Of a stretch of 64,000 bases of DNA, positions 28,569 through 40,034 are shown piece by piece (within the stretch, counting starts at the first letter, position 1; each line of letters opens with the position of its first letter). Below the pieces are notes generated by a model, which did not search any database, was not told the origin of the DNA, and saw only the letters and a list, made by a program, of their open reading frames with translations. Both the position numbers and the translations under genes were made by a program. Source of the DNA: Ligula intestinalis (Eukaryota > Platyhelminthes > Cestoda > Diphyllobothriidea > Diphyllobothriidae); assembly GCA_036362985.1 (NCBI GenBank), contig JAYGXS010000005.1, positions 2,529,055 to 2,593,054 of the forward strand, given 5' to 3'.

Positions 28569-29278
28569 CTAAGCACACTCCGACAGCTCGGAGAAGAGGA
28601 GCGTATTTCTCCAGTCATGTTCGACATTGTCAAGGTGACAATCGAAGTCAAAAAAGTCCGCCAACGCACGACTGGTCAAGTAGGGTTTCAGGAATTCCAC
28701 CGCTGAGGACTCTAAAAGTAGACTGAGTGAGGAAATAAGAAAGAAAGAGATGTCGCAACTGCCACCTACCCGTTGCTTGATTCCTTCCATTTGCTTTCAC
28801 GGAAGGTGTGTAGAGACAGCGAGGCGCTTGATGGTTGTTTCAATCGGTCATTTCGGACCATCACCAGACAGGCCTGTTTGTTATTCTCGCGTATTTTATC
28901 GGCTATTTTGAAGGCTAGAGGATTGGGTCTAAAGAATAACGTAGAAAAAGGGAGCGCGGTTACACATACGAATTTGCATTCAGAAGTTCGTTTGCCTGGT
29001 AATAGCCACATATTTTGAGTTCCCTGAGTGCACAGTAGGATTCAATCTAAAAGCAGTGTATGATTAGGAGACTGAAGGCGAACCTGGGAAAATGCAATCT
29101 CTAACATAGGAGCGAGTGTCAACGTAGAATGGAAGAGGGGAACAGCATCGAGGACGCGAATTTCACCATCCGCTTTGACTTCTCCAAGAAGGACACCGTT
29201 TACGGCAGTATGCGGGTATTTCGAAACGTGCAAAATGATCTTTGCGAAGGCCAGTTTACTGACAAATACGGTAGACAT
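28569..29278 (-). CDS. EMC8: EMC8/EMC9-like ER membrane protein complex subunit (4 exons, complete)
   Basis: Exons on the - strand are 29278-29084, 29046-28970, 28928-28770 and 28722-28569. The introns are only 37, 41 and 47 nt, all GT-AG. Phases are consistent (0, 2, 2) and the product is 194 residues, against about 210 in vertebrate EMC8. Exon 1 reads KYPHTAVNGVLLGE and VPLFHSTLTLAPMLEIAF; exon 2 ESYCALRELKICGYYQANEL; exon 3 NSPNPLAFKIADKIREN; exon 4 FFDFDCHLDNVEHDWRN and then the stop. These match the EMC8/9 landmarks YPHCAVNGLL, PLFHGTLALAPMLEVAL, GYYQANER and VDFDNHLDDIRNDWTN. EMC8/9 is an MPN-like, non-catalytic cytosolic subunit of the complex that inserts membrane proteins at the ER. 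EMC8 and EMC9 cannot be separated here. The gene converges on the amidase gene. Confidence 0.93.
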
Positions 29279-29647
29279 GTTTGGATTAGTCCTGCGTGTA
29301 CACTTGGGCCTTTGAGGGGGTTGAAAAAAGACCGGAGATTGAGAAGATGGGCGAAAACAGAGTATAATGGGGAAGGCTGATAAAAGAATGACTGAATTGG
29401 GACTACATGAAGGAAATTGTGGGACTAGTGCAGAAAAAGGTGGGAATGAGGCAGTATGCTCAAAAAAGGCGCTAACCATGGCATAGTGACATTTTCTGCC
29501 ATGACATTTCAAAAGGTGGTAACGAATAAGAAAGCAGGCAAACCACCTCATGTACATTGACAATTTAAGGGCAACCCTGAATGAATGAGAAGGTTCACGT
29601 CCCAGGTATATGCATGGAGGAGGAAGAAGACTTGTCGAGCATCGGAT
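29279..29647. promoter_or_regulatory. Upstream region of the EMC8/9 gene
   Basis: The 5' flank of the - strand EMC8/9 start codon. The open frame extends upstream of the ATG but has no similarity to the family there, so the ATG at 29278 is preferred. No core promoter motif was identified. Confidence 0.3.
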
Positions 29648-29760
29648 CAATTGATTTATTGTCCTGAGATTTCCAACTCTTAAAGGGGTCTGTTTTTAGA
29701 GATCTCCATCTGAGATGGACTCCTGTAAGAGTTCGAAAGCTCAGGATAATAAATCAATTG
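29648..29760 (+). mobile_element. Inverted pair of PLE-like ends with hammerhead-like boxes
   Basis: The left arm CAATTGATTTATTGTCCTGA (29648 on, continuing to about 29688) is the complement of the right arm ending at 29760, about 41 bp with few mismatches. Each arm read outward gives GAAA, CTCAGGA, AATAAATC, as in the other PLE ends. The right arm is preceded by CTGAGAT and a 6-bp stem GGACTC/GAGTTC, a degenerate hammerhead arrangement. Confidence 0.5.
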
Positions 29761-30061
29761 ATTTGGCGCTTGACAGGTCTCCTTCCTCGTCCAATTTAAG
29801 GGTAAGTTATGCGGCCAGATAGCAGCAACTAAGCGGTATGACACTACGCTACTTGAAACTTCGGAATAGGGGCACAGAAAATACGTGCGCCGATTGTACT
29901 CACGAAGTAAAAATAGTGTTCACAAGCAAACACAAAAACCTAATTTGAGCAAAAATGGTAAGTTTTTGCAAAATCCAACCGGGTACATCAGATTTTGAAA
30001 ATCGGTTGATTTAAACGCATGTTTACCATAGCAACATAGCTATAAGACAGGATAATCGATT
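29761..30061. other. No supported feature
   Basis: No motif or repeat recognised between the inverted PLE-like ends and the LINE fragment. Confidence 0.35.
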
Positions 30062-30617
30062 AAAGACCCGCGCTCGGTGAGCCAAAATTCCTCAAGGACC
30101 ACTAAAATTAGGAGTGTGCTGGAATCTAAGACCCTGACATGCCATGCGCCAAAGGAAGCCCAGGTACGGACTGTCGAGCAAGCCATTAGCAGCTATAATC
30201 CCAATAGAGTCCTCAACAACCCTCCGCCGGTCTCCGAAATCATGGCCAGAGAACGTAGGGCCAACCTGTCCAGAAAGACCAGAACCAGACTATCCCAGCT
30301 GCGTTCCGGCTTCTCCACGGTGCTGAATTCATTCAAATGCCGTCTCACCTCATGCTTCGACAACGTCACAGAAAATTGTCCTGACTGCCTCCTGCCTTCT
30401 AACACAACATACCATCTCTTCGACTGCCTGGCTAACCTTACGCACCTCACGCCTGGGGACCCATGGCTTCGCCTAGACGAAGTTGCGGAATTCGTACATC
30501 TTTCCTAAAAATTTTATACCTTCCTCTTTATTCTTTATTCCTTCATCTTTATTAAAAATTTTATACCATATATTGCTGGCAAACAAGGTTAAGGGAGTAA
30601 GCTAATACAACAACAAC
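30062..30617 (+). mobile_element. Jockey-superclade LINE, C-terminal fragment with 3' tail
   Basis: A 143-codon frame (30077-30508) reads AISSYNPNRVLNNPPPVSE, RTRLSQLRSGFSTVLNSF, then NCPDCLLPSNTTYHLFDC, the C-terminal CCHC-like zinc motif of these LINEs. The 3' end is TAATACAACAACAACA near 30605-30620, an (CAA)n tail. The frame is intact but 5'-truncated. It is the same family or a close relative of the element at 26389-28019. Confidence 0.75.
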
Positions 30618-33440
30618 AGACATTATGAGTCGTTTACCGTTATTAGTCTACCTGCTGCCTGGCGGCAGCCAGCGTCCTTTATGGCTGGATTCCTCCCCAA
30701 AAGTAAAATTGCACGAAAAATTGGGCCTTACAGTCAGGATTCTTAGGAAACAGTACTCCGCGGATAATTATGTCAAAATAAGTTTGCGATGCAGACAGAC
30801 AAGTGGTGCATGGCTTTTCAGAATAGAGAAAAGGCAGCTCAAGAGGCCAACGTAATTTCCTTCATAAAAGGATGGAATCTTGGATTTTTGGTCGCACAAT
30901 ACTAATAAGGACACGGTGGACACTGTAACTTTCAAATTAGTGGCCGGCATCCAGGACGCTAGGTCGAGATTAAAGAAAACAGACAACAAGTAATTTTAGC
31001 AATGGACTGGGTAGCGACACGAAACCTGCAAAAGATGTTCATTGGAAAAAAAGATGTAACGGACAGAAAAATCGAGAGTATACAAGGTTTTTTTATGTCA
31101 TTAATATATATTGATCTAAAACGAGATCCGTGCGCTTAAAAAAATCATTTCTTATCCGAACTTCGTCAACCGACATTTTAAACTCTAATTTAGCATTTTC
31201 AACTAACGCATTTTAATTAAACGACCAGTTGTTCGTCAACGACAAATATCGACTGAAATAAGTCAGTCCTCGATTGATGCAGACACTGAAACAACTTCGG
31301 GGTACGACGTACGACCTGCAACTCAAGCACTGATGAGTCCATCTTCAACATAACAAGGGAGGATAAAGTTTAATCCAACACTAATCACCTCATACGTACA
31401 TGTAATCTGCATATTCGTTTCGAAAAACGAAAAATAAAACCCTAAGCACACAGGGCCGTAAAAGGAATAATGTAATAAACACGGAACGCAGGTAAATCAA
31501 AAGGAAATTTGATTAAAAGCGAGCAAATATTAGGAGTATGTTAATGGTATATACCCTTAATTATAAAGACGAAAATACACTAAAGTCGTGCAGGTATGTT
31601 GTAAATGGCGCGGCCGATAACAAAAAGAAATCATTATTATTGCGTGATTTTTATACAATGATTTATTGTAGTCTTCTTGGCAGACTTATTACAACAATTA
31701 GAAACAGACATTCAGCGCCCACGCGGCACCAAGTCTACGACAGAATCTCATCAGTGAGCTCTAACGCTGTAAGGCGGCCGACTTCCGGCAGCTGAACAAC
31801 ATGCTGTAAGATGACAGTTTTTGAAATGAGCTTGCAAGCTGCACATGGTGTAATTAATACCTGCATCAGATTTCATAAATCAGTTGCCTTTGTGGCAAGA
31901 TAATTGACGAGTTCATTGAACACACACCTTCCGTTGTAGTTGACGACGAAATAACCCAACAAAACAACTTCAAAGGCCGCAAAACAAAATTCAGTCTTAA
32001 AACCTCCAAGTTTTATGAAGGTATACAGGGCGTGTCTCCTATTACTTACTGGAATGTAAATACTCAGAGGTCTCTGGAACATAGAATGCTGACGGCAAAT
32101 GGAAGCCGTTGGACGTTGAGGTTGCACTTGTCACGCGAGTTTAAGTGTCGCTAGACACGTACAGAGGCTGACCAAGCAAAAAAGGATAAGCCAACTGGTA
32201 AATCCACTTCCAAATTTTCAAGTACTACTTGCAATGCCAGACCGCCTGCCGGTGCCGAACCATCCTCATCCCAATGAACGGTGGTCGAGGCGCAAACAAT
32301 TGCAAATTTTGATCAACCTATATGCAATAAAGTCTTCCAAAACGAAAAAGGCTTGCCAATTTCGTTTTGAATTCAAAATCAACCGTACTCGAAGTATATG
32401 GGAATAAAACGTAATAAATCAGTCGTGCGTGCAGCAAAATGATCCAAAGTTAAGGTAAATAAATGCTAACTCGTACCAGTATAGTAACGCCTTTCAGATG
32501 GTTGAAAACGCAATTGTTTATTAGAGGGATAGCGCGAGCACGAACCTTGTAGCGGGCCGGAGATATCGAGGTTGGCACACACCTAAAGAATAAGAGACCT
32601 AAAGATGGCTCTGCAGCGGAAACTCGGAATTGGACTGATAAGCATCACCCAAGCACACAAATATCAAGGCCGGAGTAGAAGGAAATGTGAATATATGGAA
32701 AGGAATCTACTAGCAATAAAGAATACGTACAGAGTAAGAAAATAATATGGGGATAGGGAACGGCGCTACATAGATACAAGTCCCATCTGGAGTGGAGTGT
32801 GTTCTCTAATGTCTGATCAGTTACCGGTGGGGATTAGTGCTGTGGGAGTGCTGACATTGCGTGTGGGACTGCGATACGATTGACGACGACGGCGGCGGGA
32901 AGGGGGTCAGCGGCTGTGAGGGAAAAGGGCACCGGTTTCTTCGCTGACACTCGATCACAGCATGTTCATCCTGGGTAAGTGCCAAAAGTGAGGACCTTGG
33001 TGTACTTAAACAATCATTCAGTTTCCTCGTTCGTTTCAACCTACGGCAAATCTAATAAAAGTCAAAAGCAGCGCGCTTAACGTGAACGTATTTGAACACT
33101 TGCCCGTTTCGAGGAGCGTGTGGGCTGAAGTTATTTGAAATATTGATTAGTGGGGCATACTAAAATACTTGAATTATCAGCACTCACTTTTTAAAAAAGG
33201 CAACTTAATTGGCAGAAAGCGAGACGGAAGTCAAATCTAGGACAATTAGTGACCGTTGGTGTGAACGTTGGGTGATGCATAATAATAATAACAGGAAAAA
33301 TGAATTAATAAAGTGGTAGGACTTTCTTATGCGGCCAAATGGCAAACAGCTAATAGTTTTTGGTTCAGAGGGTTCTTTTATTAGCATTTATCACTAAAAA
33401 CAATAAAATATTGTCACAATAATATATGCTTGAATTAAAA
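30618..33440. other. Long stretch without recognised feature
   Basis: Mostly AT-rich. Frames at 31538, 31873 and 32821 are short and show no recognisable domain or splice structure. Confidence 0.4.
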
Positions 33441-33608
33441 GTTTACAACGTCATGTTTCATGTTTCATCAGTAGAGGGTAGGGAACGGATCCGTGGGCAC
33501 CCCTTCTTTGCAGTCACCGGACATGTATGAGTTTTCAGGTTAGACCAATCCCCCCGCCAAAGCAAGGGCACTCCCGTGAACGGTACAGATCATGTTTCAA
33601 ATAGGGCA

Positions 33609-33839
33609 TCATATTTCTTCTTGTATGCGGCAATTGTGTCGGCAGCAACAACGTCGGGGGGGGGGGAGATTGTTCCATACATTCACAGCGCACCTTGAGA
33701 GTCGGTAGACGTGAAGGAGGCCATCTGTCCGTTGTACTAGCAGTTTGAAGCAGTGTCCTCGCGTGGGCATGTCAACGGCTAGTTTGAAGTACTCTGCGAC
33801 CTCCGGTATGTCGCCGCAGACGATCACTTCGCACATCAT
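33609..33839 (-). pseudogene. CR1 C-terminal segment
   Basis: Reads EVAEYFKLAVDMPTRGHCFK and RLSRCAVNVWNNLPPPRRC, matching the C-terminal motif TRGHPLKL ... RVVNLWNSLP of CR1 proteins. Confidence 0.65.
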
Positions 33840-34025
33840 GATTTAGTCGCCTCTAGAGCGTCAAAATTCGAGGGTAAACAGGTCCAGTGCTTTACAGCGC
33901 TCCGAATAGGTCAGCCTTCTCACTATGGGCACCATTCTTGACCCCAGTCGTCGAACATATTCGATGTCAGTCATTTCGCTCTGCGTACACGGAAACCAAG
34001 CGGACAATCCATACTCCATGATCGG

Positions 34026-35215
34026 TCAAATAAACGTGACCATGAGCTTACGGAATATATGCATGGACCAGGACGTGAAAGCTCTTTTGAACATCCAAAG
34101 TAGCGCTAGCCCCTTGCGTCTCGCCAAAGTTGATTGTTCTCGGGTCTTGAGGTCATCCTGGATGATAACGCCCAAGTCTCGAGTACTCCTAATAGCGGCC
34201 AGTGTCATGTTTCCCATTGTATAATGCGGTTGGTCCCGGTCTCTCCCCATTATAAACAAGTTCAATTTGGTCACGTTTACCGGTATCTTGATCTCTAATG
34301 ACCACTCGTGGATCATATCGATATCATTTTGGAACGTCATTGTGTCTTCGGCGTTGCATATGACATGCCATACCTTGAGTTCGTCCGCGAACAGAAGGCA
34401 TGAGGATGCAAGTCTTGATGGGATATCCGCGACGCATATTGAAAACAGTCTGGGACCCAGCACCGACCCTTGTGGTACTCCACTAAAAGCCTCAAACGCC
34501 GAGGAGCACCCTTCGCCAACTCTGACCCGGCATTGTCTACCGAATAGATATCCCTTGATCCATTTGATGAGAGTTCTAGGTACCGGCGTTTTGCTGAGTT
34601 TGTTTAGGAGAAGCATGTGATCGACTTTATCAAACGCATTGCAAAGTCGATTAAGGCTGCATGAGCCGGCAGTCGTTTTTCTTTGGCTTCGCACCAGGCT
34701 TCACGTGCCCCCATAAGGTTTATGGTACACGATTTGCCCTTAACAACGCCATTTTATTCTGTTGGTAGGATTGTGGCTGGCCCAATGTGAGCATCGATTT
34801 CGCGACAGATGAAGTTTTCGAGTACTTTCACAAACACCAAGGTCAGGCTGACTGGTCGATAATTCTGGGGAAGAAAACGGTCGCTACCCTTGTACCTCGG
34901 AGTTATTATACTCTGTTTGCAGTCATCTGGTACCGTTGCAGTTTCAAGCGTACAGAGAAACAGTGCTTTGATGCTTGGTGCGATAGTAGAAGCTAGCTCG
35001 CTAATTACCCTCGGATTGAGATTGTCGGGTCCAGCAGCCTTTGTAGGCATCAACCTAGTTAGTGCATTCTCCATATCTTCAATGGTGATTAGCATGCCGT
35101 TTTCAGTTTGGTCATGGATCTCAAAATCCTCCCTGTCGGGCGCTGGTGGCAAGTAAACAGTAAAGTATTGTTGAGCTAGAAGTTCAGCCATACATAACTC
35201 ATCTGTCTCGAGCAC
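34026..35215 (-). pseudogene. CR1 reverse transcriptase
   Basis: The first frame (35215-34754) reads PTKAAGPDNLNPRVI, TVPDDCKQSIITPRYKG and NYRPVSLTLVFVKVLENF. The second (34694-34026) reads NAFDKVDHMLLLNKL, SGVPQGSVLGPRLFSI and LLFADELKVW, then LGVIIQDDLK. The catalytic FADD is FADE here. The Asp-to-Glu change and the frameshift argue for an inactive copy. Confidence 0.85.
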
Positions 35216-35645
35216 ACTATGTGCATTGTGGGGACCCTGGATGCCCGCGCCTTCACGACGCTTTCTCTTCAGAAATGAGTAGAATCGATTTGGTATAGTG
35301 TCAAAGTTTTACAGCAGATCCTCTTCGTATGCTACTTTTATTGCCCTCATCATACGTTTGCATTCATCTCGGAATACCTTGCATTTTGTTTGTGCTTTGG
35401 TAGTTTTTAGGATCACGAAGGCTTTGTAGGCACGTTTTCTGGCCTTGAACTTGCGTTATAGTCTCACCATCCATCCATGGGGGACGACATGCTGCCCATC
35501 CACAGAGCGTAAGGGGGACAAAATCAGTACAGAGTCGCTCAATATTCCCACGAATCACTCTCCAGCGTTCTTCTACATCGGCCGAGCTACTCGGTTCCCA
35601 GGATAGTTTCCCAGCGCTCTGTCTCATTTCATCGTAGTCAGTCTT

Positions 35646-36380
35646 TCAGTATGCCGGTTTGTAGCATCTACGCGTTGACGGCGATCCTGTTATGTGGAGT
35701 GCTGCGAAGACAGTAGCATGATCACTGGTGCCTAGGGGTGCGGAGACCCGAGCATCAGATACTTTTGTGTGCCCATTTGTGAACATCAAGTCCAGACAGG
35801 AAACCATACCCGATTCTGCTATCCGGCAGGCTAAGCAACATGTTGTACAAGATGGGTTTCGTTTGTCATTTCCAACAACGCGTTCTCCGTTCCAGAGGCA
35901 GGACCTTCGATATTCAGGTGAGCCCAGTTGATATGTGGGCAATTGAAATCACCGACAATACAGACCCGCGACCTTTTGGCATAATTTTCGACTGTAGTGA
36001 AGCAGTTAATACCGTCGGCTTGAGGACTTCGGTATTTAACACCTATGGTTTTGGTTGCATCAGTAGCAGCCTCGACCGACACCCAGAGTTGTTCAACCCG
36101 GTTGTCTTCCGTGCGTGTGCGTTCTAACAGTGTTACAATGAGTCCATCGGTCACATATAACAAAACACCTCCATGTATCCTATCGTTACGGTCACAACGG
36201 AACACTCGGTAACCGGGCACATTGATCTCCCTATCCGTTACGGATTCAAATAGCCAGGTCTCTGTCACCGTAATAATCAAAGGGCACTTTTGTGCGATAA
36301 TTACAGGTAATTCAGCCAGCTTGTTGAGCAAGCTTTGCGCATTTATCAGAAGAAGGCCTATAACTCTATCAGAGCTTCCT
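35646..36380 (-). pseudogene. CR1 endonuclease domain
   Basis: Begins LLLINAQSLLNKLAELP and continues ITVTETWLFESVTD, HGGVLLYV, CIVGDFNCPHINW, then in another frame LDLMFTNGHTKVSD and LGTSDHATVFAAL. ETW, GDFN and SDH are the catalytic motifs of the apurinic-type endonuclease and all are preserved, although the frame shifts near 35850-35940. Confidence 0.82.
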
Positions 36381-37248
36381 GGGCCATTACTAGCAATGGT
36401 TTGAAGAGGGGTCTCCTCTTCTGGACAACCCGAAAATTTATTATGCGTAGGTCTTTCTCTCCAGCGGCACGACGTTCTTTGAGTTCATCGAAGGCTCTAC
36501 GTTGTTTTTTCCTGTCCTCACGGAACAGATCTGCCCGCATTGAGATATTTCAGCCTTCAAGTCTCCAACCACGGGTCAGCAGTGTTTTAGGGATGTAGTC
36601 GGACTTAAAAACCGTCTTCAGTGGCCTAGGTCGTCCGCCATCTGCCGATTTTGCACCTAGACTATAAAGGCTTAAAATTGATACCTGTTCATCACTTGGG
36701 TCCAGCATTTTAAGGGTTACTTTTGTTATTTCTTTAGAGTCATGTTGCACACGTGTTTCTGCATCTACTCCGTCGGATTCGGGCACATTGAAGAAGAGGA
36801 AGGATTTCTTTCTATCAGTTAGGTCGTTTGTTTCTTTTGACACCTTAGATGCCGATGCAGAAACCTTCGACGTAGAAGCCTTCGGCACTTCATGTAGTAG
36901 AAAGCACGAGAGATGGATCTCCGTTTTCCAGATTTTCTATTGGCGGCTTCTACGGTTCCGCTATTGCATCTGGCTTCGCCTCATCTGAAGTTATCGCATC
37001 TTCTTCGAGGGTTTTGTTTTCGTCTGTTGTATCGGTGGGGGTGTTCGCAGCGTCTTCGCCAAGGATACTACTTTTGCACGCATTACAAAAGGGCACGAGC
37101 CCTTTTGAGTCGTAGTTTTTCAAGACTTCGTAGACTTCATGGGCTATTTTTGCGCATTTTATGTGCACCAATCTGTTACATAAAGCGCAGAGCACGGCCT
37201 TACTCTGCCAGTAACATTACTGTTGAACGTGGGACACTTGGAATTTGT
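36358..37248 (-). pseudogene. CR1 ORF1 with PHD-like zinc finger
   Basis: The start codon at 37248 opens MTNSKCPTFNSN. After a frameshift the next frame reads LCALCNRLVHIKCAKIAHE and VPFCNACK, a Cys/His pattern like the PHD fingers of some CR1 ORF1 proteins. Further frames read KKSFLFFNVPESDGVD (36888-36550) and RADLFREDRKKQRRAFDEL (36540-36358), as seen in the nucleic-acid-binding ORF1 of flatworm CR1 elements. At least three frames are needed, so it is not functional. Confidence 0.65.
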
Positions 37249-37260
37249 CATGGTTCCAAA

Positions 37261-38271
37261 TAAAACGATGCTAATAGAGATTATTTGTATGATAAATACG
37301 AATACTAAAAGTGGTTTCTTCTCTTGAATAGATCGATTTATAGGAATCTTCCACTTTGTCTCAAATTTGAACCAACCGCGGTCAAGGTCAAGTGTACTTT
37401 GATTTCTTAGCTATCCTACCACCTGTAAATGAAATTAAACAGTAGTAGGTATATTGGTCTTAGAATAAAGGAATTAAAAGCGGAGTCAACCAAACCAGTA
37501 TCATTGATGTTTGAATTGTCGAACGAGGAAGAAGCCCAGGAATTTATGAGCAGGAACCGCAGATGCCGAGATGCTCATGCAGTAGTTTTTCAATCGGATT
37601 TGCCACCCGCTGAGTGAGGATAAGTGATAAAAGTGCAAAATAGTACCCTCTCAGTGATGCAGACCAGACGACTGCAAGATAAACAACCTGAGCGGGGAAA
37701 GTTACACATCCGAAAATAATTCATTTGTACACAGACCATAATGATGTACAGTAGTTGGCCAAACTCATGCAATCCTACGATATTTACAAGTACCTCCCTC
37801 TTACTCAAACGCAACCCAAGCTGTGGCCCCTAAAGTCTTACAGCAGTAAAGTTATGATCATTCTTAACAATAGTGCATATAAGGATTTGTGAAGGAATAT
37901 AACGTTTTAAAGAAACACCAGTTTTTTTATCTAAGTGCAAAATCCCGAAAAAGTGGAAATTTAAGTTTTACATGTAGAGAAAGCCCGTTTATGCAAAACC
38001 ACGGAATATATAAAGCAGCACAAGTAAACTTACGTTGGAAAATAATCGTTAAGTCAAGTTTTCGAATCAATGTGCTTTCGCATTACGTGCAATATAGTGT
38101 ATGACTGTTACCGAGGAGCCTTAATTTCAAGTATGTATTCTAACACGTTTTCACGGAAACTGCTAGTTTTTTTCGTTTATGCATTGCTTGACTTATGTTG
38201 GACTAATTCAACCACGTTTTCGCTCGATATGCCCCATTGGGAGATCAAACGAATTGTAGATTTCTTAAGCT
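37261..38271. other. AT-rich sequence without recognised feature
   Basis: Small frames at 37429 and 37889-38309 show no motif. The Gypsy LTR begins at 38272. Confidence 0.4.
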
Positions 38272-38462
38272 TGTGGGCTCTTAACTCAATTTGTGCGTTG
38301 TTTAAATAAATCAATTTCTGAATTTTTTTTGAACTCGAAATACAATACTTTGCGGTCTGACCACGTGCTCTTCGCTAGCAACTTTCTTGCTAACAACTCT
38401 GGACAGCTCAATTTCTCTCCTCACCTGCCGCTGTTTCTTTCGCCTTTCAACGACACCTTTCA
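38272..38462 (+). repeat. 5' LTR of the Gypsy element
   Basis: Starts TGTGGGCTCTTAACTCAA and shares GACCACGTGCTCTTCGCTAG and GCCGCTGTTTCTTTC with the 3' LTR at equal length. The divergence of the LTRs indicates an old insertion. Confidence 0.75.
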
Positions 38463-38601
38463 TTTTTTATAATAATAATATGTTTATTATGCTAGTTTAC
38501 AGGCAATTGTTGCCAGTTTACAGGCAATTGACAGCTGTACACTGCGAAAGTTCACTTAATCACTTGGTACCCCATCTCCGCGGTCTACTTCACCTTCTCA
38601 A

Positions 38602-38880
38602 TTGATTCGAGACGTTGCAGACAACCGAGATGATGACTTGCAGGATCTTAAAGATACTGCCAAGTTTTTTTGCTCTCAGGTGAGCACGATCAGTTCCACA
38701 CTCAACTGGCTTCAAACCGGTTGTCCCTTTGCAAGCCGCGACCGCTCTAACTCAAAAGAGCGTGCAGACGACAAAGTCTTCTGGTACCACCGAACATTTG
38801 GCCCGGATGCTATTAAATGCGTCCCGCCTTGTTCTTACGCTAGACGTTCACTTTCGGGAAACGGCACCGCCAGCCAGTAA
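38602..38880 (+). pseudogene. Gag C-terminal fragment with CHCC box
   Basis: The segment VFWYHRTFGPDAIKCVPPCS fits the C-x2-H-x9-C-x3-C gag box of CsRn1-type elements, except that the first Cys is Phe. In an active element gag would package the RNA. The N-terminal part is missing. Confidence 0.7.
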
Positions 38881-39230
38881 TGGCGACGACTGTTGGTGGC
38901 CACTCGCGACACAGTCACCTGTTTTACGTGACTAACAGGTCCACAGGGTTCCGTTTCTTGACCCATACAGGTGCAGAGGTTAGCGTTTTGCCGCCTCTTC
39001 GTCGCCATCATCTCCAGCCATCGCAGTTTACACTGCAGGCTGCGAACAACACTTCTATCGCCACGTTCGGTCAACGGTGCCTGACGTTAGACCTCGTGCT
39101 TCATCGCCGCTTTTAATCAGTCTTCATCCAGGCCGACGTCCAGCCACCTTTCATTGGAGCGGATTTCCTGTCACACTTCGGCCTCACAGTTGACCTTAAA
39201 CATCAGAAGTTGCTAGATCCTACCACTCAG
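38880..39230 (+). pseudogene. Aspartic protease of the Gypsy element
   Basis: Reads FRFLTHTGAEVSVLPP, where the catalytic DTGA is HTGA, then a stop at about 39114 and, in the same frame, [13 protein letters not shown], the end of the protease fold. The loss of the catalytic Asp and the stop make it inactive. Confidence 0.75.
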
Positions 39231-39359
39231 CTGTTTACTGTTGGTGTAATTTCACGTGAGCCTTCCGCTGGCATCCACTTTTCCGTGCCGAGCCCACCAT
39301 TTTCTGACATCTTGAGGGGTTATCCTTCCCTCTGTACGCCTTGTCAGTTCACGGAGCAG

Positions 39360-39935
39360 GTTCAACACACCGTTTGCCACCATATCACTACCACCGTCAG
39401 ACCGGTCCATGCTCACCCGCGTCGGCTTTATCCTGAGAAGCTGCAAATCGCGAAGAACGAATTCGAGCACATGTTAAATTTGGGGATTATCCGTCCTTCG
39501 TCCAGTCCATGGCCTTTACCACTGCACATGGTTCCCAACAAGTCATCCGATGATTGGCGGCCATGCGGTGATTATCATGCTCTTAATCGAGCTACAGTCC
39601 TTGATCGGTACCCGATTCCCCATATTCATGACTTTTCCCACATGTTGGCTGGAAAGACGATTTTTTCAAAATTGACCTCGTGCGAGCATATCACCAAATA
39701 CCGGTCGCAGTGGAGGACATCCCTAAAACTATCGTCACGATCCCATTCGGTCTGTTTGAATTCCTTTGCATGCCTTTCGGTTTGCGGAACGCGGCCCAAA
39801 CGTTTCAGCGCTTTGTTGATGACATTTTGCGCGGTCTCTCGTTCACGTTCGTGCACATCGACGACATCCTTGTCGCAAGCTCGTCACCCGAGGAACACGT
39901 TGAACACTTACGCCAAGTTTTCGATCATTTTTAAC
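39360..39935 (+). pseudogene. Reverse transcriptase of the Gypsy element
   Basis: Reads [33 protein letters not shown] and [20 protein letters not shown]; a frameshift in a T run near 39660 is followed by [37 protein letters not shown] and [19 protein letters not shown] replaces the usual YIDD. Confidence 0.87.
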
Positions 39936-40034
39936 AAAATTGTCTCTAGCTAAGCGTCGATAAGTGCCTTTTTAGCGTCACTTCTCTGGATTTTCTTGGC
40001 AATCATCTTGACCAACATGGGATTACACCCGTCC

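Larger units (their letters stand above)
33450..37260 (-). mobile_element. CR1-type LINE (copy A), near full length, broken
   Basis: On the - strand the order is ORF1 with PHD-like finger (37248-36358), endonuclease (about 36380-35646), linker, reverse transcriptase (35215-34026) and C-terminal segment (33839-33609), ending in a repeated ATGAAAC tail near 33450-33475. The length of about 3.8 kb and the domain order fit CR1 elements. Frameshifts and stops separate all parts. A poly-G run (33656-33666) interrupts the end. Confidence 0.85.

Noticed and set aside
29279..29650. N-terminal extension of the EMC8/9 reading frame.
   Set aside because: The frame is open upstream but the family match begins exactly at the ATG at 29278, and the extension is low-complexity.
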